Assembly (NCBI RefSeq): GCF_003992055.1
Contig: NZ_RQVD01000004.1
Location: 1 to 64,000 of the forward strand
Length of the DNA: 64,000 bases
Source: Veillonella sp. CHU740
GTDB taxonomy: Bacteria > Bacillota > Negativicutes > Veillonellales > Veillonellaceae
Reading direction: 5' to 3'
Part shown: piece by piece, positions 9,258-18,719 of the stretch
How positions within the stretch are numbered: position 1 is the stretch's first letter
How the letters are laid out: every line of letters begins with the position of its first letter
The notes under the pieces: generated by a model
What the model was told of the DNA's origin: nothing
What the model saw: the letters and a program-made list of their open reading frames with translations, nothing else
The model's database searches: none
Made by a program: the position numbers and the translations under genes

Positions 9258-9273
9258 TAACACTACTTAGGGG

Positions 9274-9302
9274 TGCACAACACTTTTATTTTTCTGTACA
9301 AT
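9274..9302 (+). promoter_or_regulatory. Putative promoter of the trimeric autotransporter
   Basis: A -35 like TGCACA and -10 TACAAT are separated by 17 bases. The -35 match is weak (four of six), as is usual where an upstream element or activator matters. Confidence 0.45.
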
Positions 9303-9364
9303 GGAAGTATATGAATGCATAAAAATATGCATAAAGGTGAGTGTGTATAAGGAGGAATTTTGTT

Positions 9365-11293
9365 GTGCAATCTAGACATGTATTACAACTATCCACTCTT
9401 TGGGCAATAATTTCTGTGTGTGCTAGTCCAGTATGTGCGAGCCCGGCAACAAATCCAGCCGGAGAAGGTCCTGGTATCGCTATTGGTGCCGGCACTATTG
9501 CCGGCCATGAAGGTGTGGTTGCCATTGGTAAAGGTGCTTATGTATACTATTCTGGTCGTTCTGGATCTAAGAATATTGATGGAGATATTGCGATTGGCGA
9601 AAAAGCTAATACTTGGAATCACCATGACCAATCTGGCTCGATAGCGATTGGTAAATATGCTCTTGTAGAAAATACCGCTAATAGATTAGATAAAGTATTT
9701 GCTTTTAAACAAATGGATTTTGATAAATTTGGTTTTGGCAGCCTTCCAAAAAGCCCAGATAGAGTCGTTACTGGTGTTGCGATAGGTAATAATACCTATG
9801 TTCGTACTGGTGGCACTATGATTGGGTCTCATAATTATCGTGGTAAAATTGGCGATATTGAGGTAAGTACGGAGTCTCAACGTACTATCAAGCCTACAGG
9901 GGCAGGTGTCTATTCTACAACTGTTGGTGCAAATAGTTTTACGAACGGAACTGTAGCCACTAGTACAGGGGCTCTTAACGTAATTTCTAGTGACTATGAT
10001 AGAAATGATGCTAGTAAAGCGCCTAAAAACTTTGGCGCTACCATCAATGGTACCTTGAACTCCATTGAATCAGCAACAACTACTAATACAAGCGCTGGTA
10101 TTGCAAATGCCATCGTAGGCGTAGCGAATAAAACAGCCAATAGTAATGGCACCTTAGTCTTTGGCGCAGGTAATGAAATCACCAATTCTATTACAGATAT
10201 TAATCTATCCCCATTAGTTAGTGGTTTTGGAGGCCCCGATTCTGTGACAGACATGTCCAAGGTTCTAAGAAAACTGGTTAAGGATAGTAATTCTGGTGGT
10301 GCTACTCTTGCTATTGGCGGAGGAAATAAAGCTGATTATACGTTGCGCACTGCTATGATTGGTGTTAATAATACGGTGACTGGTACAGAAGCAGCTGGTG
10401 CTGCAGACAACTTTGTAGTTGGTTTTAACAATACTGCTTCTAATGTAATTGGCACCACTATCATCGGTACGAATCGTAAAGCCACAGGTACTCATAATTC
10501 TATTATCATTGGTTCTGCTACAAAGGAAACTGAAACCACTGCTAGCGATAGTGTAGCCATTGGTAACGATGCCAATGTCACAGTGGACGGCGGTATTGCC
10601 TTAGGTGCTAACTCCGTTTCTAGTCGAGATCTGACTAAGGAAGCTTCTGGCTATGATTGGTCTACTGGCACCGCTTCCTCTGACACATCTTCCACATGGA
10701 AACCGACAAATGCCGCTGTTTCTATTGGTGATGGTACTACTGTAACTCGTCGGATTACCTCACTTGCAGCCGGCTCCGAGGATACAGATGCGGTGAACGT
10801 AGCACAATTAAAACGAGTGGTAAATCATGCTGATGAACAAGTTAGAGTTATTAATACAAGTATAAATGCTCTGGGCTCAAGAATAGATACGGTGGATTCA
10901 AGAATAGATACACTAGGTTCAAGACTAGATACACTAGGATCAAGAATTGATACAGTGGGAGCTGGAGCGGCCGCATTAGCTGGATTACATCCAATAGATT
11001 TCGACCCAGATGCGAAATGGGACTTGGCGGCTAGTTATGGCAAACATGAAAGTTCCCATGCATTTGCCGTTGGTGCTTACTATCGTCCTAATGAAGATAT
11101 GATGTTGTCCGCTGGTACATTACTAGGTAACGGGCATACCATGTTTAATGTTGGTTTTTCAATCAAAGTAGACGGTGCCAAACGAATCACAAAATCTCGC
11201 GTTAAGCTAAGCGAAGAAGTACTTGCTTTGCAACAAGAAGTAGCTGAACTAAAAGCTATGTTAGGATTACAATCTAGCACTAAAAAAGATTAA
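9365..11293 (+). CDS. Trimeric autotransporter adhesin (YadA-like)
   Basis: The protein has about 642 residues. A short signal peptide ends near VCASPVCA. The passenger (about 20-480) is built from YadA-type head repeats, such as IAIGAGT, VAIGKGAY, IAIGEKAN and IAIGKYAL. A stalk follows: the RRITSLAAGSEDTDAVNVAQL connector, then heptads of the SRIDTLG type. The YadA anchor barrel starts at about 531 (GAGAAALAGLHP) and its last strand is FNVGFSIKV. About 40 residues continue past the barrel and look like a coiled coil. The start is GTG at 9365, 9 bases after AAGGAGG; upstream starts lie before that site. It should bind host or bacterial surfaces as a trimer in the outer membrane. Confidence 0.92.
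   Translation: MQSRHVLQLSTLWAIISVCASPVCASPATNPAGEGPGIAIGAGTIAGHEGVVAIGKGAYVYYSGRSGSKNIDGDIAIGEKANTWNHHDQSGSIAIGKYALVENTANRLDKVFAFKQMDFDKFGFGSLPKSPDRVVTGVAIGNNTYVRTGGTMIGSHNYRGKIGDIEVSTESQRTIKPTGAGVYSTTVGANSFTNGTVATSTGALNVISSDYDRNDASKAPKNFGATINGTLNSIESATTTNTSAGIANAIVGVANKTANSNGTLVFGAGNEITNSITDINLSPLVSGFGGPDSVTDMSKVLRKLVKDSNSGGATLAIGGGNKADYTLRTAMIGVNNTVTGTEAAGAADNFVVGFNNTASNVIGTTIIGTNRKATGTHNSIIIGSATKETETTASDSVAIGNDANVTVDGGIALGANSVSSRDLTKEASGYDWSTGTASSDTSSTWKPTNAAVSIGDGTTVTRRITSLAAGSEDTDAVNVAQLKRVVNHADEQVRVINTSINALGSRIDTVDSRIDTLGSRLDTLGSRIDTVGAGAAALAGLHPIDFDPDAKWDLAASYGKHESSHAFAVGAYYRPNEDMMLSAGTLLGNGHTMFNVGFSIKVDGAKRITKSRVKLSEEVLALQQEVAELKAMLGLQSSTKKD
10876..10960 (+). repeat. Four 21-bp tandem repeats in the adhesin stalk
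   Basis: Four in-frame units encode SRIDTVD, SRIDTLG, SRLDTLG and SRIDTVG, one heptad each. Gain or loss of a unit would change coiled-coil length by one heptad without shifting the frame. Confidence 0.85.
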
Positions 11294-11316
11294 TTGCATA
11301 CAAAAATGTTTATACA

Positions 11317-11350
11317 AAATGCTGTGGAAATATTTACTTTCACAGCATTT
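11317..11350 (+). terminator. Terminator after the autotransporter
   Basis: AAATGCTGTG and CACAGCATTT form a 10-bp stem 24 bases after the stop. Confidence 0.75.
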
Positions 11351-11438
11351 ATGTATATATGGACACGTATAAATTGTATGTTATTAAAGATGTTTCTAAA
11401 GATAGCCATGTTGGACAAAATATGGTACTGCAATATAA

Positions 11439-12182
11439 TTATGGTTCTATTGCCTTATGGATATAATTTTCTAATGCTCTTTCGATGGCGGAACGCACTG
11501 CTTTTGCCAAGGTATCGCCGAATTGGGAGAACGTGCCTGAGTCTGTGAGGATTTCTCCGTTTGGGTCGATGGTCATGATGACACCGTCTGTGGATGTGCC
11601 TGTAGCTAGTTGTCCAGATAGGATGCTAGTGATTCCCTTGGATTGGAGTGCTACGGTTTTTGCTTCCGTTATAGTCAGCAACGATTTTGTAAGTGCTCCG
11701 TCAGTGAGGGCACAATTTGTAAATACTAATAGATTGATGGTGCCCCCAGAGTGGAAGGTGCCATCTTTTTCATGGTATGTATAGCCATCACCTGCGCGAT
11801 GTGCTGTTTTTTCAACACCTGCTGTAGCAATTACTTCTATGATGATAGATCCTTCTGCTTGGCATACATAGGCATGACGGTTCATAGAGGCACTCGTTAA
11901 TAAGGCGGTACAAAAATGGATTGGCAAGTCTAATTGCACGCATTCTTTGGCAAGATAGGCAGAGGTAGATCCGCCAGGTAACTCACTTTCATCGTTGACG
12001 AAAAAGGTAAGTTGCTGATTTCGTACGGCCATGACGTGGTGCAACCCACCATTGAATGGACTGGTGCTAATGGCATAGTAAGGCATGTCATAGGTAATAG
12101 TAATAGCTGAGCTATGGATATCTACATAACCACCGCATTGTAATAGATTTGGTGCATGATAAGGGTTTTGTTGAGTTTGCAT
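11439..12182 (-). CDS. cbiZ: Adenosylcobinamide amidohydrolase (CbiZ)
   Basis: The protein has 247 residues. CbiZ removes the aminopropanol arm from adenosylcobinamide to give adenosylcobyric acid, letting a cell salvage incomplete or foreign corrinoids. Family features are present: FNGGLHHVMAVRN near residue 43, the TAGVEKTAHRAG segment, GGTINLLVFTNCAL, a TITEAKTVAL helix and SGQLATGTSTDGV near 195. No cobalamin riboswitch is visible upstream and no other cobalamin-biosynthesis gene is adjacent. It fits an organism whose window carries two B12-dependent mutases. The gene converges on the adhesin and diverges from the MscS gene. Confidence 0.88.
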   Translation of the reverse strand: MQTQQNPYHAPNLLQCGGYVDIHSSAITITYDMPYYAISTSPFNGGLHHVMAVRNQQLTFFVNDESELPGGSTSAYLAKECVQLDLPIHFCTALLTSASMNRHAYVCQAEGSIIIEVIATAGVEKTAHRAGDGYTYHEKDGTFHSGGTINLLVFTNCALTDGALTKSLLTITEAKTVALQSKGITSILSGQLATGTSTDGVIMTIDPNGEILTDSGTFSQFGDTLAKAVRSAIERALENYIHKAIEP

Positions 12183-12507
12183 AGTGACTCCATACTACTA
12201 GGGTTTCTAGTTACGATTTGGGTATATAGTATTTCTTACGATATGAGTTCATAAGAAAAATTATTGTATAATATTATGACCTCTGTAATTGAGTGGGTCA
12301 ATGTGTATAGTATATCATATTTTAAGGTCCCTAGCTTTCAGAAAATCCAGAAGGATGGTGACATATAGTGGGACATATGCCTGTTTAGGATGCGTAGAAT
12401 CTACTTGGATGTAAATAGAGGACGGTATAGGTGCAATCATGGTATAATACAATGATTAAAGTAGAACGCTTGTTAGAAATGGATATATCATTTTGAAAGG
12501 AGTTAGT

Positions 12508-13389
12508 ATGTTAGTAGCAGAGGAAAAAATTGTGGAGTCTACGGCAGCAGGTGTTGACAAGGTAGCTGAGCACGTAGAAGATAGTATTACGTTTATCGAC
12601 CATTTACAAACCTTGGCAGTGGAATATTTGCCAAGTATTTTGTTGGCTATCGTTGTATTTGTGATAGGTCGTTATTTGGCGATGTTCATTAGAAAAATAG
12701 TCTTACAGGTTATGAACCGCGCGAATTATGATGCCACAGTACGCAGCTTTACGGGACAAATTATTTATTATGGGATCTTGTCCGTCGTTATATTGTCTGC
12801 TCTATCTATGCTGGGGTTTCCAACGAATAATTTTTTAGCTGCCTTTGGTGCTTTTGGTATTGCTATTGGTTTAGCTTTACAAAATAATATGTCAAATTTT
12901 GCTTCTGGGCTGCTGATTTTAATCTTTAAGCCTTTTAAAGAAGGTGATTGGATTTCTGTGAATGGTGTGGAAGGGGCTGTGAAAGAAATTCATTTCTTCA
13001 ACACCGCTATTGCCACCAAAGAGAATCGGATCGTGTTCATTCCGAACTCTGCCATTACTTCTAATAATCTGATGAATAGTAATTATGAGAGTACTCGTTA
13101 TGTGACGTTCATATTTGGCATTGGATACGGTTCAGATCATCATCGTGCCATTGAGGTGTTGAAAGAGATTTTTCAGCAAACTGGAAAGGTGCTCAACATG
13201 GATACCCTTGAAATTGGTATTAAAGAATTTGGTGATAATTCTGTCAATATTGTAGCCTATCCATTGATTAATGCTGAAGATTATCGTGATGTGTACTATG
13301 GGGTTATGTCCGATGTGAAAGATCGCTTTGATGCGGAAGGTATCGATATTCCATATCCACAGAGAGTGGTTCATATGGTGAAATATTAA
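12508..13389 (+). CDS. mscS: Small-conductance mechanosensitive channel, MscS family
   Basis: The 293-residue protein is close in length to MscS. Three membrane segments span about residues 33-140: YLPSILLAIVVFVIGRYLA, IIYYGILSVVILSALSML and the pore helix FGAFGIAIGLALQNNMSNFA with its small-residue pattern. A cytoplasmic beta domain follows (about 150-210, GDWISVNGVEGAVKEI), then an alpha-beta domain. It releases solutes during osmotic downshock from the inner membrane. GAAAGGAG lies before the ATG at 12508, and GGTATAAT (about 12442) is a likely -10. The 325-base gap upstream holds nothing else I recognise. Confidence 0.93.
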   Translation: MLVAEEKIVESTAAGVDKVAEHVEDSITFIDHLQTLAVEYLPSILLAIVVFVIGRYLAMFIRKIVLQVMNRANYDATVRSFTGQIIYYGILSVVILSALSMLGFPTNNFLAAFGAFGIAIGLALQNNMSNFASGLLILIFKPFKEGDWISVNGVEGAVKEIHFFNTAIATKENRIVFIPNSAITSNNLMNSNYESTRYVTFIFGIGYGSDHHRAIEVLKEIFQQTGKVLNMDTLEIGIKEFGDNSVNIVAYPLINAEDYRDVYYGVMSDVKDRFDAEGIDIPYPQRVVHMVKY

Positions 13390-13425
13390 TAACAATACCA
13401 AAGGTAACGGGCTACCCTCTTATAT

Positions 13426-13469
13426 AACAGAGGAAGTTGATGCATAGTTGTCAGCATGTCTCTGTTTTT
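13426..13469 (+). terminator. Probable terminator after mscS
   Basis: AACAGAG and CTCTGTT flank a long interior and are followed by five T residues; the stem is short and interrupted. Confidence 0.5.
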
Positions 13470-13552
13470 GTAATGTATGTGAGAAGAACTGTATTAAAGT
13501 GGAACAAATCTTAGTATAATACATATATAAGATACTATAGGAGGAAAGGACA

Positions 13553-14146
13553 ATGAATGAGAGCCACTTTTTTGCCCTCTTAGGGCGCATGAAATATATT
13601 CAGCGTTGGAGCTTGATGCGCAATACAGAAGTGGAAAATTTACAAGGTCATAGTTTAGAAACTGCTATGATTGCCCATCAATTAGGAATACTGCGAAATA
13701 CATATTTTAATGGTGCGTTAGATGTGAATCGCTTGGCAGTGCTAGCCATGTACCATGATGTGAGTGAAGTGTTCACGGGGGACATGCCGACGCCAGTGAA
13801 ATATTTTAACCCTAAGTTGCGTGCTCTCTATGGAGAAGTAGAGCAATTGGCGAATGAAACTTTATGGCATACGTTGCCAGAACCAGTGCAACCAGCCTAT
13901 GAAGAAGTATTGGTGTCTATGCCAGAGGAATATGAAGTGTTGGTGAAAGCAGCAGATACCTTGTCAGCGTTTATGAAGTGTGTTGCAGAAAAAGCGGCTG
14001 GCAACGACGAGTTTAATGCAGCTTTTGATACGATTCACAAACGATTAGTGAACATGCAATTGCCAGAAGTAGATCTATTTTTGCAAGTCTATATCCCTAG
14101 CTTGACGAAGTCTTTAGATGAAATGAATGTGTCTTTTGCCAAGTAG
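13553..14146 (+). CDS. yfbR: 5'-deoxynucleotidase YfbR-like (HD domain)
   Basis: The 197-residue protein is an HD-domain phosphohydrolase. The first histidine lies in LQGHSLETAMIAH, the HD pair in AMYHDVSEVFTGD and the later aspartate in VKAADTLSAFMKC, all in the order of YfbR. YfbR removes phosphate from dNMPs, including dUMP-related and dCMP pools, in the cytoplasm. GGAGGAAAGG precedes the ATG and TATAAT lies near 13517. It stands alone, followed by the T-box leader. Confidence 0.88.
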   Translation: MNESHFFALLGRMKYIQRWSLMRNTEVENLQGHSLETAMIAHQLGILRNTYFNGALDVNRLAVLAMYHDVSEVFTGDMPTPVKYFNPKLRALYGEVEQLANETLWHTLPEPVQPAYEEVLVSMPEEYEVLVKAADTLSAFMKCVAEKAAGNDEFNAAFDTIHKRLVNMQLPEVDLFLQVYIPSLTKSLDEMNVSFAK

Positions 14147-14223
14147 TGGGAACTGCCTATTCCGAATCGTTTGATGAGGGATGCTAGGCCTAGACATTGT
14201 AGAGAGTTTTATGAGTAGATATA

Positions 14224-14498
14224 TTGACGATACTGCATACTTTCACGTATACTAATACTATATGGATAATAACTAAGAAGAGGAAAAATCTTTTGAACGC
14301 ATCACAGAGAGCATTGGGTTGGTGAAACAATGCATGTACTAGAAAGAGGGTAGCCTCGGAGTTGGCATGGTGAACTAGAGTAAGTGTGCCCGCTGATCAG
14401 CGTTAACGATAATGAGTGATTGCTACGGCAATAATCTAGGTGGTACCGCGGAAGTATAGACCCTTTCGTCCTAACGGACGAGGGGGTCTTTTTTGTAC
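14224..14498 (+). promoter_or_regulatory. T-box leader with promoter and terminator
   Basis: Promoter TTGACG (14224-14229) and TATACT (14248-14253) are 18 bases apart. The leader then shows T-box hallmarks: an AGAGAG motif near 14306 followed by a GCATTG/CAATGC stem, and the T-box sequence TAGGTGGTACCGCG at 14437-14450. A terminator follows (AGACCCTTTCGTCC paired to GGACGAGGGGGTCT, then six T). It senses uncharged tRNA by reading through the terminator. By position it should serve valS, but an accessory gene lies between. I could not settle the specifier codon; the region TGAACTAGAGTAAG is the likeliest place for it. Confidence 0.92.
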
Positions 14499-14619
14499 GG
14501 GTAAAGATTAAGTTATACCTTATTATAGTTTATGATGATTATAATGAGGTGTGGATATGAATTTGTTAGACTAGCTTTAGGAATAATATACATGTAGATC
14601 TCATCAACGAGGTATTAAT

Positions 14620-16005
14620 ATGGAAGATTATAATGTGGAATATAAATTAGATATTCCAGAGAAACAAAATAAACTAAAAGCTGAAATCGTAGCATTTTTA
14701 AATAGCGAAGGTGGAAATATTTGCTTAGGTGTTAATGATGATGGGACGATTAATGAATCCATCACATTATCTAAAAAGCAGAAGTGGGAACAGATGATAT
14801 CCAATTGGATTGTGAATGGATTTACACCAAATGTGGCTCATTTAATATATGTATACCCGAATGAAGTCCCTTTTAGAATTAAGGTATTAGAGGGAGATGA
14901 TAAACCTTATTTTATTAAAGAAGGAGAAGGGTTTAACTCAAAAGGCGTATATATAAGGGTGGGAAGTACAAAGCGAGTCGCTAGTTTTGAAGAAATTCAG
15001 AGAATGATTTTACAAAAGAAGTCTCATGAATTTGAAACTATCAGTATAGGTGAGACAAAACTAACTTTTACTTATATCGAGCAGAAATTTAAAGAAAAGG
15101 GGATACAGTTTGATCCATATGCATTATCTTTGATTGGAAAAGATGGTACGTATAATAATGCTGCATTATTATTAAGTGATCAAAATTCTAGTATTAGTAA
15201 GTTTGCAGTGTTTCAGGGGATAGATGTACGAGTATTTCTTGATAAAAAAGAGTTTAAGGGCTCTCTTGTAAAACAGATTGATGATATTCTTTATTTTGCA
15301 AACCTATCGAATCGTAAAAAGATTACTATCAGTGGTAAACCTGAACGAAATGAATATATGGACATTCCTAGTGGTGCGCTACGTGAAGCAATTGTCAATT
15401 GTTATTGTCATAGGGATTATACATTAAGCGGTGATATAAAGGTTGAATTCTATGACGATAGAGTTCAAATCTATTCACCGGGTAGCATTCCAGATGGACT
15501 AACACTTGATAATATCAAGATGGGAATGGTAGCAAAGCGAAATAAAATTATTGTCAATGTATTGGATAAAATTGATATGATAGAAAATTATGCATCAGGT
15601 GTACGTAGAATTTTTGATGATTACGAAGGTTTTGGTAAACAACCAGTGTATAATATATCTAATAATGGTGTTGTCGTGACTTTATACAACAGAAATTACG
15701 ATATTTTTCAAAATGACACCAAAAATGATACTAAAAATGACACCAAAAATGACACCAAAAAAGAATGCACAAAAAAAGGCGTGGAGGAGAGTGTAGATAC
15801 GGTAAAGAACAAAAATAAAGATATCCGTATCGATACACTTCTTAAGTTGATAGAGGAGGACCCAACAATAACAGATGTTATTTTAATGAAGTTGTTAGGT
15901 GTATCGAAATCTACTATTCGACGAGATATTACTTTTTTGAAAAAGCTTGGTAAATTAGAATATAAAGGTAGTGCTAGATCCGGATATTGGATTGTAAAGA
16001 AGTAA
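14620..16005 (+). CDS. AlbA_2 (Schlafen-type) and ATPase-domain DNA-binding protein
   Basis: The protein has 461 residues. The N-terminal AlbA_2-like domain (about 1-130) starts NVEYKLDIPEK and contains VAFLNSEGGNICLGVNDDG. A HATPase_c_4-like domain follows (about 240-350), with PSGALREAIVNCYCHRDY and YSPGSIPDGLT. The C-terminus (about 395-460) has a winged helix (MKLLGVSKSTIRRDITFLKKLGK). Such proteins are often called transcriptional regulators or defence-associated ATP-binding proteins; the role is unknown. A repeat of NDTK units separates the ATPase domain from the winged helix. The gene is AT-rich and sits between the T-box leader and valS, which suggests a later insertion. The RBS GAGG is ordinary. 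Confidence 0.8.
   Translation: MEDYNVEYKLDIPEKQNKLKAEIVAFLNSEGGNICLGVNDDGTINESITLSKKQKWEQMISNWIVNGFTPNVAHLIYVYPNEVPFRIKVLEGDDKPYFIKEGEGFNSKGVYIRVGSTKRVASFEEIQRMILQKKSHEFETISIGETKLTFTYIEQKFKEKGIQFDPYALSLIGKDGTYNNAALLLSDQNSSISKFAVFQGIDVRVFLDKKEFKGSLVKQIDDILYFANLSNRKKITISGKPERNEYMDIPSGALREAIVNCYCHRDYTLSGDIKVEFYDDRVQIYSPGSIPDGLTLDNIKMGMVAKRNKIIVNVLDKIDMIENYASGVRRIFDDYEGFGKQPVYNISNNGVVVTLYNRNYDIFQNDTKNDTKNDTKNDTKKECTKKGVEESVDTVKNKNKDIRIDTLLKLIEEDPTITDVILMKLLGVSKSTIRRDITFLKKLGKLEYKGSARSGYWIVKK
15711..15760 (+). repeat. Four 12-bp tandem repeats (NDTK units)
   Basis: Four near-identical 12-base units of the form AATGACACCAAA encode NDTK repeats in the linker before the winged helix. Unit number can change without a frameshift. 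Confidence 0.8.
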
Positions 16006-16047
16006 CTACTTTTTAAAATAATTATTATATCCAAAATAGGAGGACAT

Positions 16048-18708
16048 ATGAAAGAATATAAAAATCTCACAACTTACAATCCGAAGGAGATTGAACAACA
16101 ATGGTACACATATTGGGAAGAGAAAGGTTATTTTCATGAGGAAGTGGACACAAATAAAGAGCCTTTTAGTATTGTGTTGCCGCCACCAAATGTAACAGGT
16201 CAATTGCACATGGGTCATGCCCTTGATAACACCTTGCAAGATATTTTGATTCGTACGAAACGTATGCAAGGTTACAACGTATTGTGGATGCCTGGCACAG
16301 ACCACGCAGGGATTGCAACACAAGTAAAAGTAGAAGAAAATATCATGAAAACAGAGGGAAAATCTCGTCATGATTTAGGTCGTGAAGAGTTTTTGAAACG
16401 TGTATGGGAATGGAAGCAAGAATACGGTAGCACCATTGTAAAACAAATCCGTAGTTTAGGCGCTTCTTGTGACTGGACGAGAGAGCGTTTTACCTTGGAT
16501 GAAGGCTATCATGAAGCAGTATTAAAAGTATTTGTAGCATTGTACGAAAAAGGTTTAATCTATCGTGGAGAACGCATCACTAACTGGTGCCCTAATTGTT
16601 TGACAGCCTTATCCGATATCGAAGTAGAACACGAAGATGAAAATGGTCATTTGTGGCATATTAAATACCCTGTTATCGGGGAGGAAGATACATTCTTAAC
16701 CGTAGCTACTACACGCCCTGAAACAATGTTTGGTGACGTAGCCGTAGCGGTGAACCCTAATGATGAGCGATATGCCCATTTAGTAGGCAAAGAATTATTG
16801 CTTCCATTCGTGAATCGTCATATCCCAATCATTGCCGATGAATACGTAGATCAATCGTTCGGTACTGGTTGCGTAAAAATCACTCCAGCTCATGACCCTA
16901 ATGACTTTGAAATGGGACAACGCCATAACTTAGAAAGTATCGTGGTGATGAACCCAGATGGCACCATGAATGCAGGAGCAGGTCACTTTGTGAACATGCC
17001 TCGTGAATTAGCGCGTAAACAAGTAGTGGCAGAATTAGAGGCGCAAGGTTTATTAGAAAAAGTGGAAGACCATGGTCACAGCGTAGGTCATTGTTCCCGT
17101 TGTAATACAACAGTAGAACCTATGGTGTCGAAACAATGGTTTGTATCTATGGAGCCATTGGCAAAACCTGCTTTAGAAGTGGTACGTGACAAATCCATTG
17201 AATTTGTACCAGAACGTTTTACCAAAACCTATACCAACTGGTTGGAATCTATCCGTGATTGGTGTATTTCTCGTCAATTGTGGTGGGGACATCGTATCCC
17301 AGCTTGGTACTGCCAAGACTGTGGAGAAACCATCGTAACAGCAGAAACGTTGACGGAATGTCCACATTGCCATGGTAAAGTAGAACAAGATCCAGACGTA
17401 TTAGATACATGGTTCAGCTCTGCGTTATGGCCATTTGCTACAATGGGTTGGCCTGAAAACACAGAGGAAGTGAAACATTGGTACCCAACTAGTGTTATGG
17501 TAACAGGCTACGACATCATCTTCTTCTGGGTAGCTCGTATGATTTTCATGGGCTTAGAATTCAAAGAAGAAATTCCTTTCAAACACGTATTCATTCATGG
17601 TTTAGTACGCGATAGCCAAGGTCGTAAAATGAGTAAATCCTTGGGCAATGGTATCAATCCATTAGAAGTCATCGAAGAATACGGTGCTGATGCGTTGCGC
17701 TTTACTTTGGTAACGGGTAATACACCGGGGAACGATATGCGTTTCTACATGGAACGTGTGGAAGCAAACCGTAACTTTGCCAACAAAATTTGGAATGCCT
17801 CTAAATTTGTGTTGATGAACTTAGAGGGCTTTGATGAAAGTTTCGTACCAAGTGCAGAAGATTACACATTGGCAGATAAATGGATTCTAGAAGAATACAA
17901 TAAAACAGTCACAAACATTACAAATAACCTTGATAAATTTGAATTAGGGGAAGCGGCGAGCGCGGTGTACGATTTCATTTGGAATACGTACTGCGACTGG
18001 TATATTGAATTAGCGAAACCTCGTTTATACAACAAAGAAGGTGGTCGTGACCGTCAAACAGTACAATACTTATTGGTATCCATCCTTCGTCATATGATGG
18101 AATTATTACACCCATTCATGCCGTTCGTAACAGAACACATTTGGCAACATTTACCACATGAAGGGGACAGCATCATGGTCGCTCCATGGCCAAGTACATT
18201 ATCCATGGAAGGCTTCGGCTCTGCAGCAGCTCATATGAATGTGATGATGGACGGCATCAAAGGTATCCGTAACATGCGTGCAGAAATGAATGTACCAATG
18301 GGCAAACGTTCTGAAGTGATCTTAGTGCCTGCTACCGAAGAGTTGAAAGGTATCTTAGAAACACATGGCGATTACTTCCATACCTTAGGTTGGGCTGAAA
18401 AAGTAACGGTACTTTCACCAGATGCACCAAAACCAGAAAATGCCACTGTAACAGTGGTAAACGGTTTAGAAGTGTACTTGTTGTTGAAAGATTTAATCGA
18501 TGCAGACAAAGAAAAAGAACGTATCGCCAAAGAGCAAGCTACAGTATTGAAAGAAATCGCCCGTTTAGAAGGTAAATTGAACAACCAAGGATTCTTAGCA
18601 AAAGCCCCTGAAGCGGTGGTAGCGAAAGAAAAAGAAAAATTGGAAGAATACAAACAAAAACAACAAGCTTTGAACGAACGTGAAGAGTTCTTAAAAACAT
18701 TAGCATAA
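16048..18708 (+). CDS. valS: Valyl-tRNA synthetase
   Basis: The 886-residue class I synthetase charges tRNA-Val. The HIGH signature appears as HMGHAL (about residue 55) in the segment [15 protein letters not shown], and KMSKS appears as KMSKSLGNG (about 530). The editing domain (about 200-400) includes [12 protein letters not shown]-terminal coiled coil (about 810-886, [18 protein letters not shown] onward) is typical of ValRS. AGGAGG precedes the ATG. folC starts 11 bases after the stop, forming an operon with the WaaL-like gene. Control by the T-box leader at 14.2-14.5 kb is likely but must pass through the intervening gene. Confidence 0.97.
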   Translation: MKEYKNLTTYNPKEIEQQWYTYWEEKGYFHEEVDTNKEPFSIVLPPPNVTGQLHMGHALDNTLQDILIRTKRMQGYNVLWMPGTDHAGIATQVKVEENIMKTEGKSRHDLGREEFLKRVWEWKQEYGSTIVKQIRSLGASCDWTRERFTLDEGYHEAVLKVFVALYEKGLIYRGERITNWCPNCLTALSDIEVEHEDENGHLWHIKYPVIGEEDTFLTVATTRPETMFGDVAVAVNPNDERYAHLVGKELLLPFVNRHIPIIADEYVDQSFGTGCVKITPAHDPNDFEMGQRHNLESIVVMNPDGTMNAGAGHFVNMPRELARKQVVAELEAQGLLEKVEDHGHSVGHCSRCNTTVEPMVSKQWFVSMEPLAKPALEVVRDKSIEFVPERFTKTYTNWLESIRDWCISRQLWWGHRIPAWYCQDCGETIVTAETLTECPHCHGKVEQDPDVLDTWFSSALWPFATMGWPENTEEVKHWYPTSVMVTGYDIIFFWVARMIFMGLEFKEEIPFKHVFIHGLVRDSQGRKMSKSLGNGINPLEVIEEYGADALRFTLVTGNTPGNDMRFYMERVEANRNFANKIWNASKFVLMNLEGFDESFVPSAEDYTLADKWILEEYNKTVTNITNNLDKFELGEAASAVYDFIWNTYCDWYIELAKPRLYNKEGGRDRQTVQYLLVSILRHMMELLHPFMPFVTEHIWQHLPHEGDSIMVAPWPSTLSMEGFGSAAAHMNVMMDGIKGIRNMRAEMNVPMGKRSEVILVPATEELKGILETHGDYFHTLGWAEKVTVLSPDAPKPENATVTVVNGLEVYLLLKDLIDADKEKERIAKEQATVLKEIARLEGKLNNQGFLAKAPEAVVAKEKEKLEEYKQKQQALNEREEFLKTLA

Positions 18709-18719
18709 GGAGATCCATC

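Noticed and set aside
11294-11548. Plus-strand frame after the adhesin
   Set aside because: It contains the adhesin terminator and overlaps the cbiZ end; no initiation signal.
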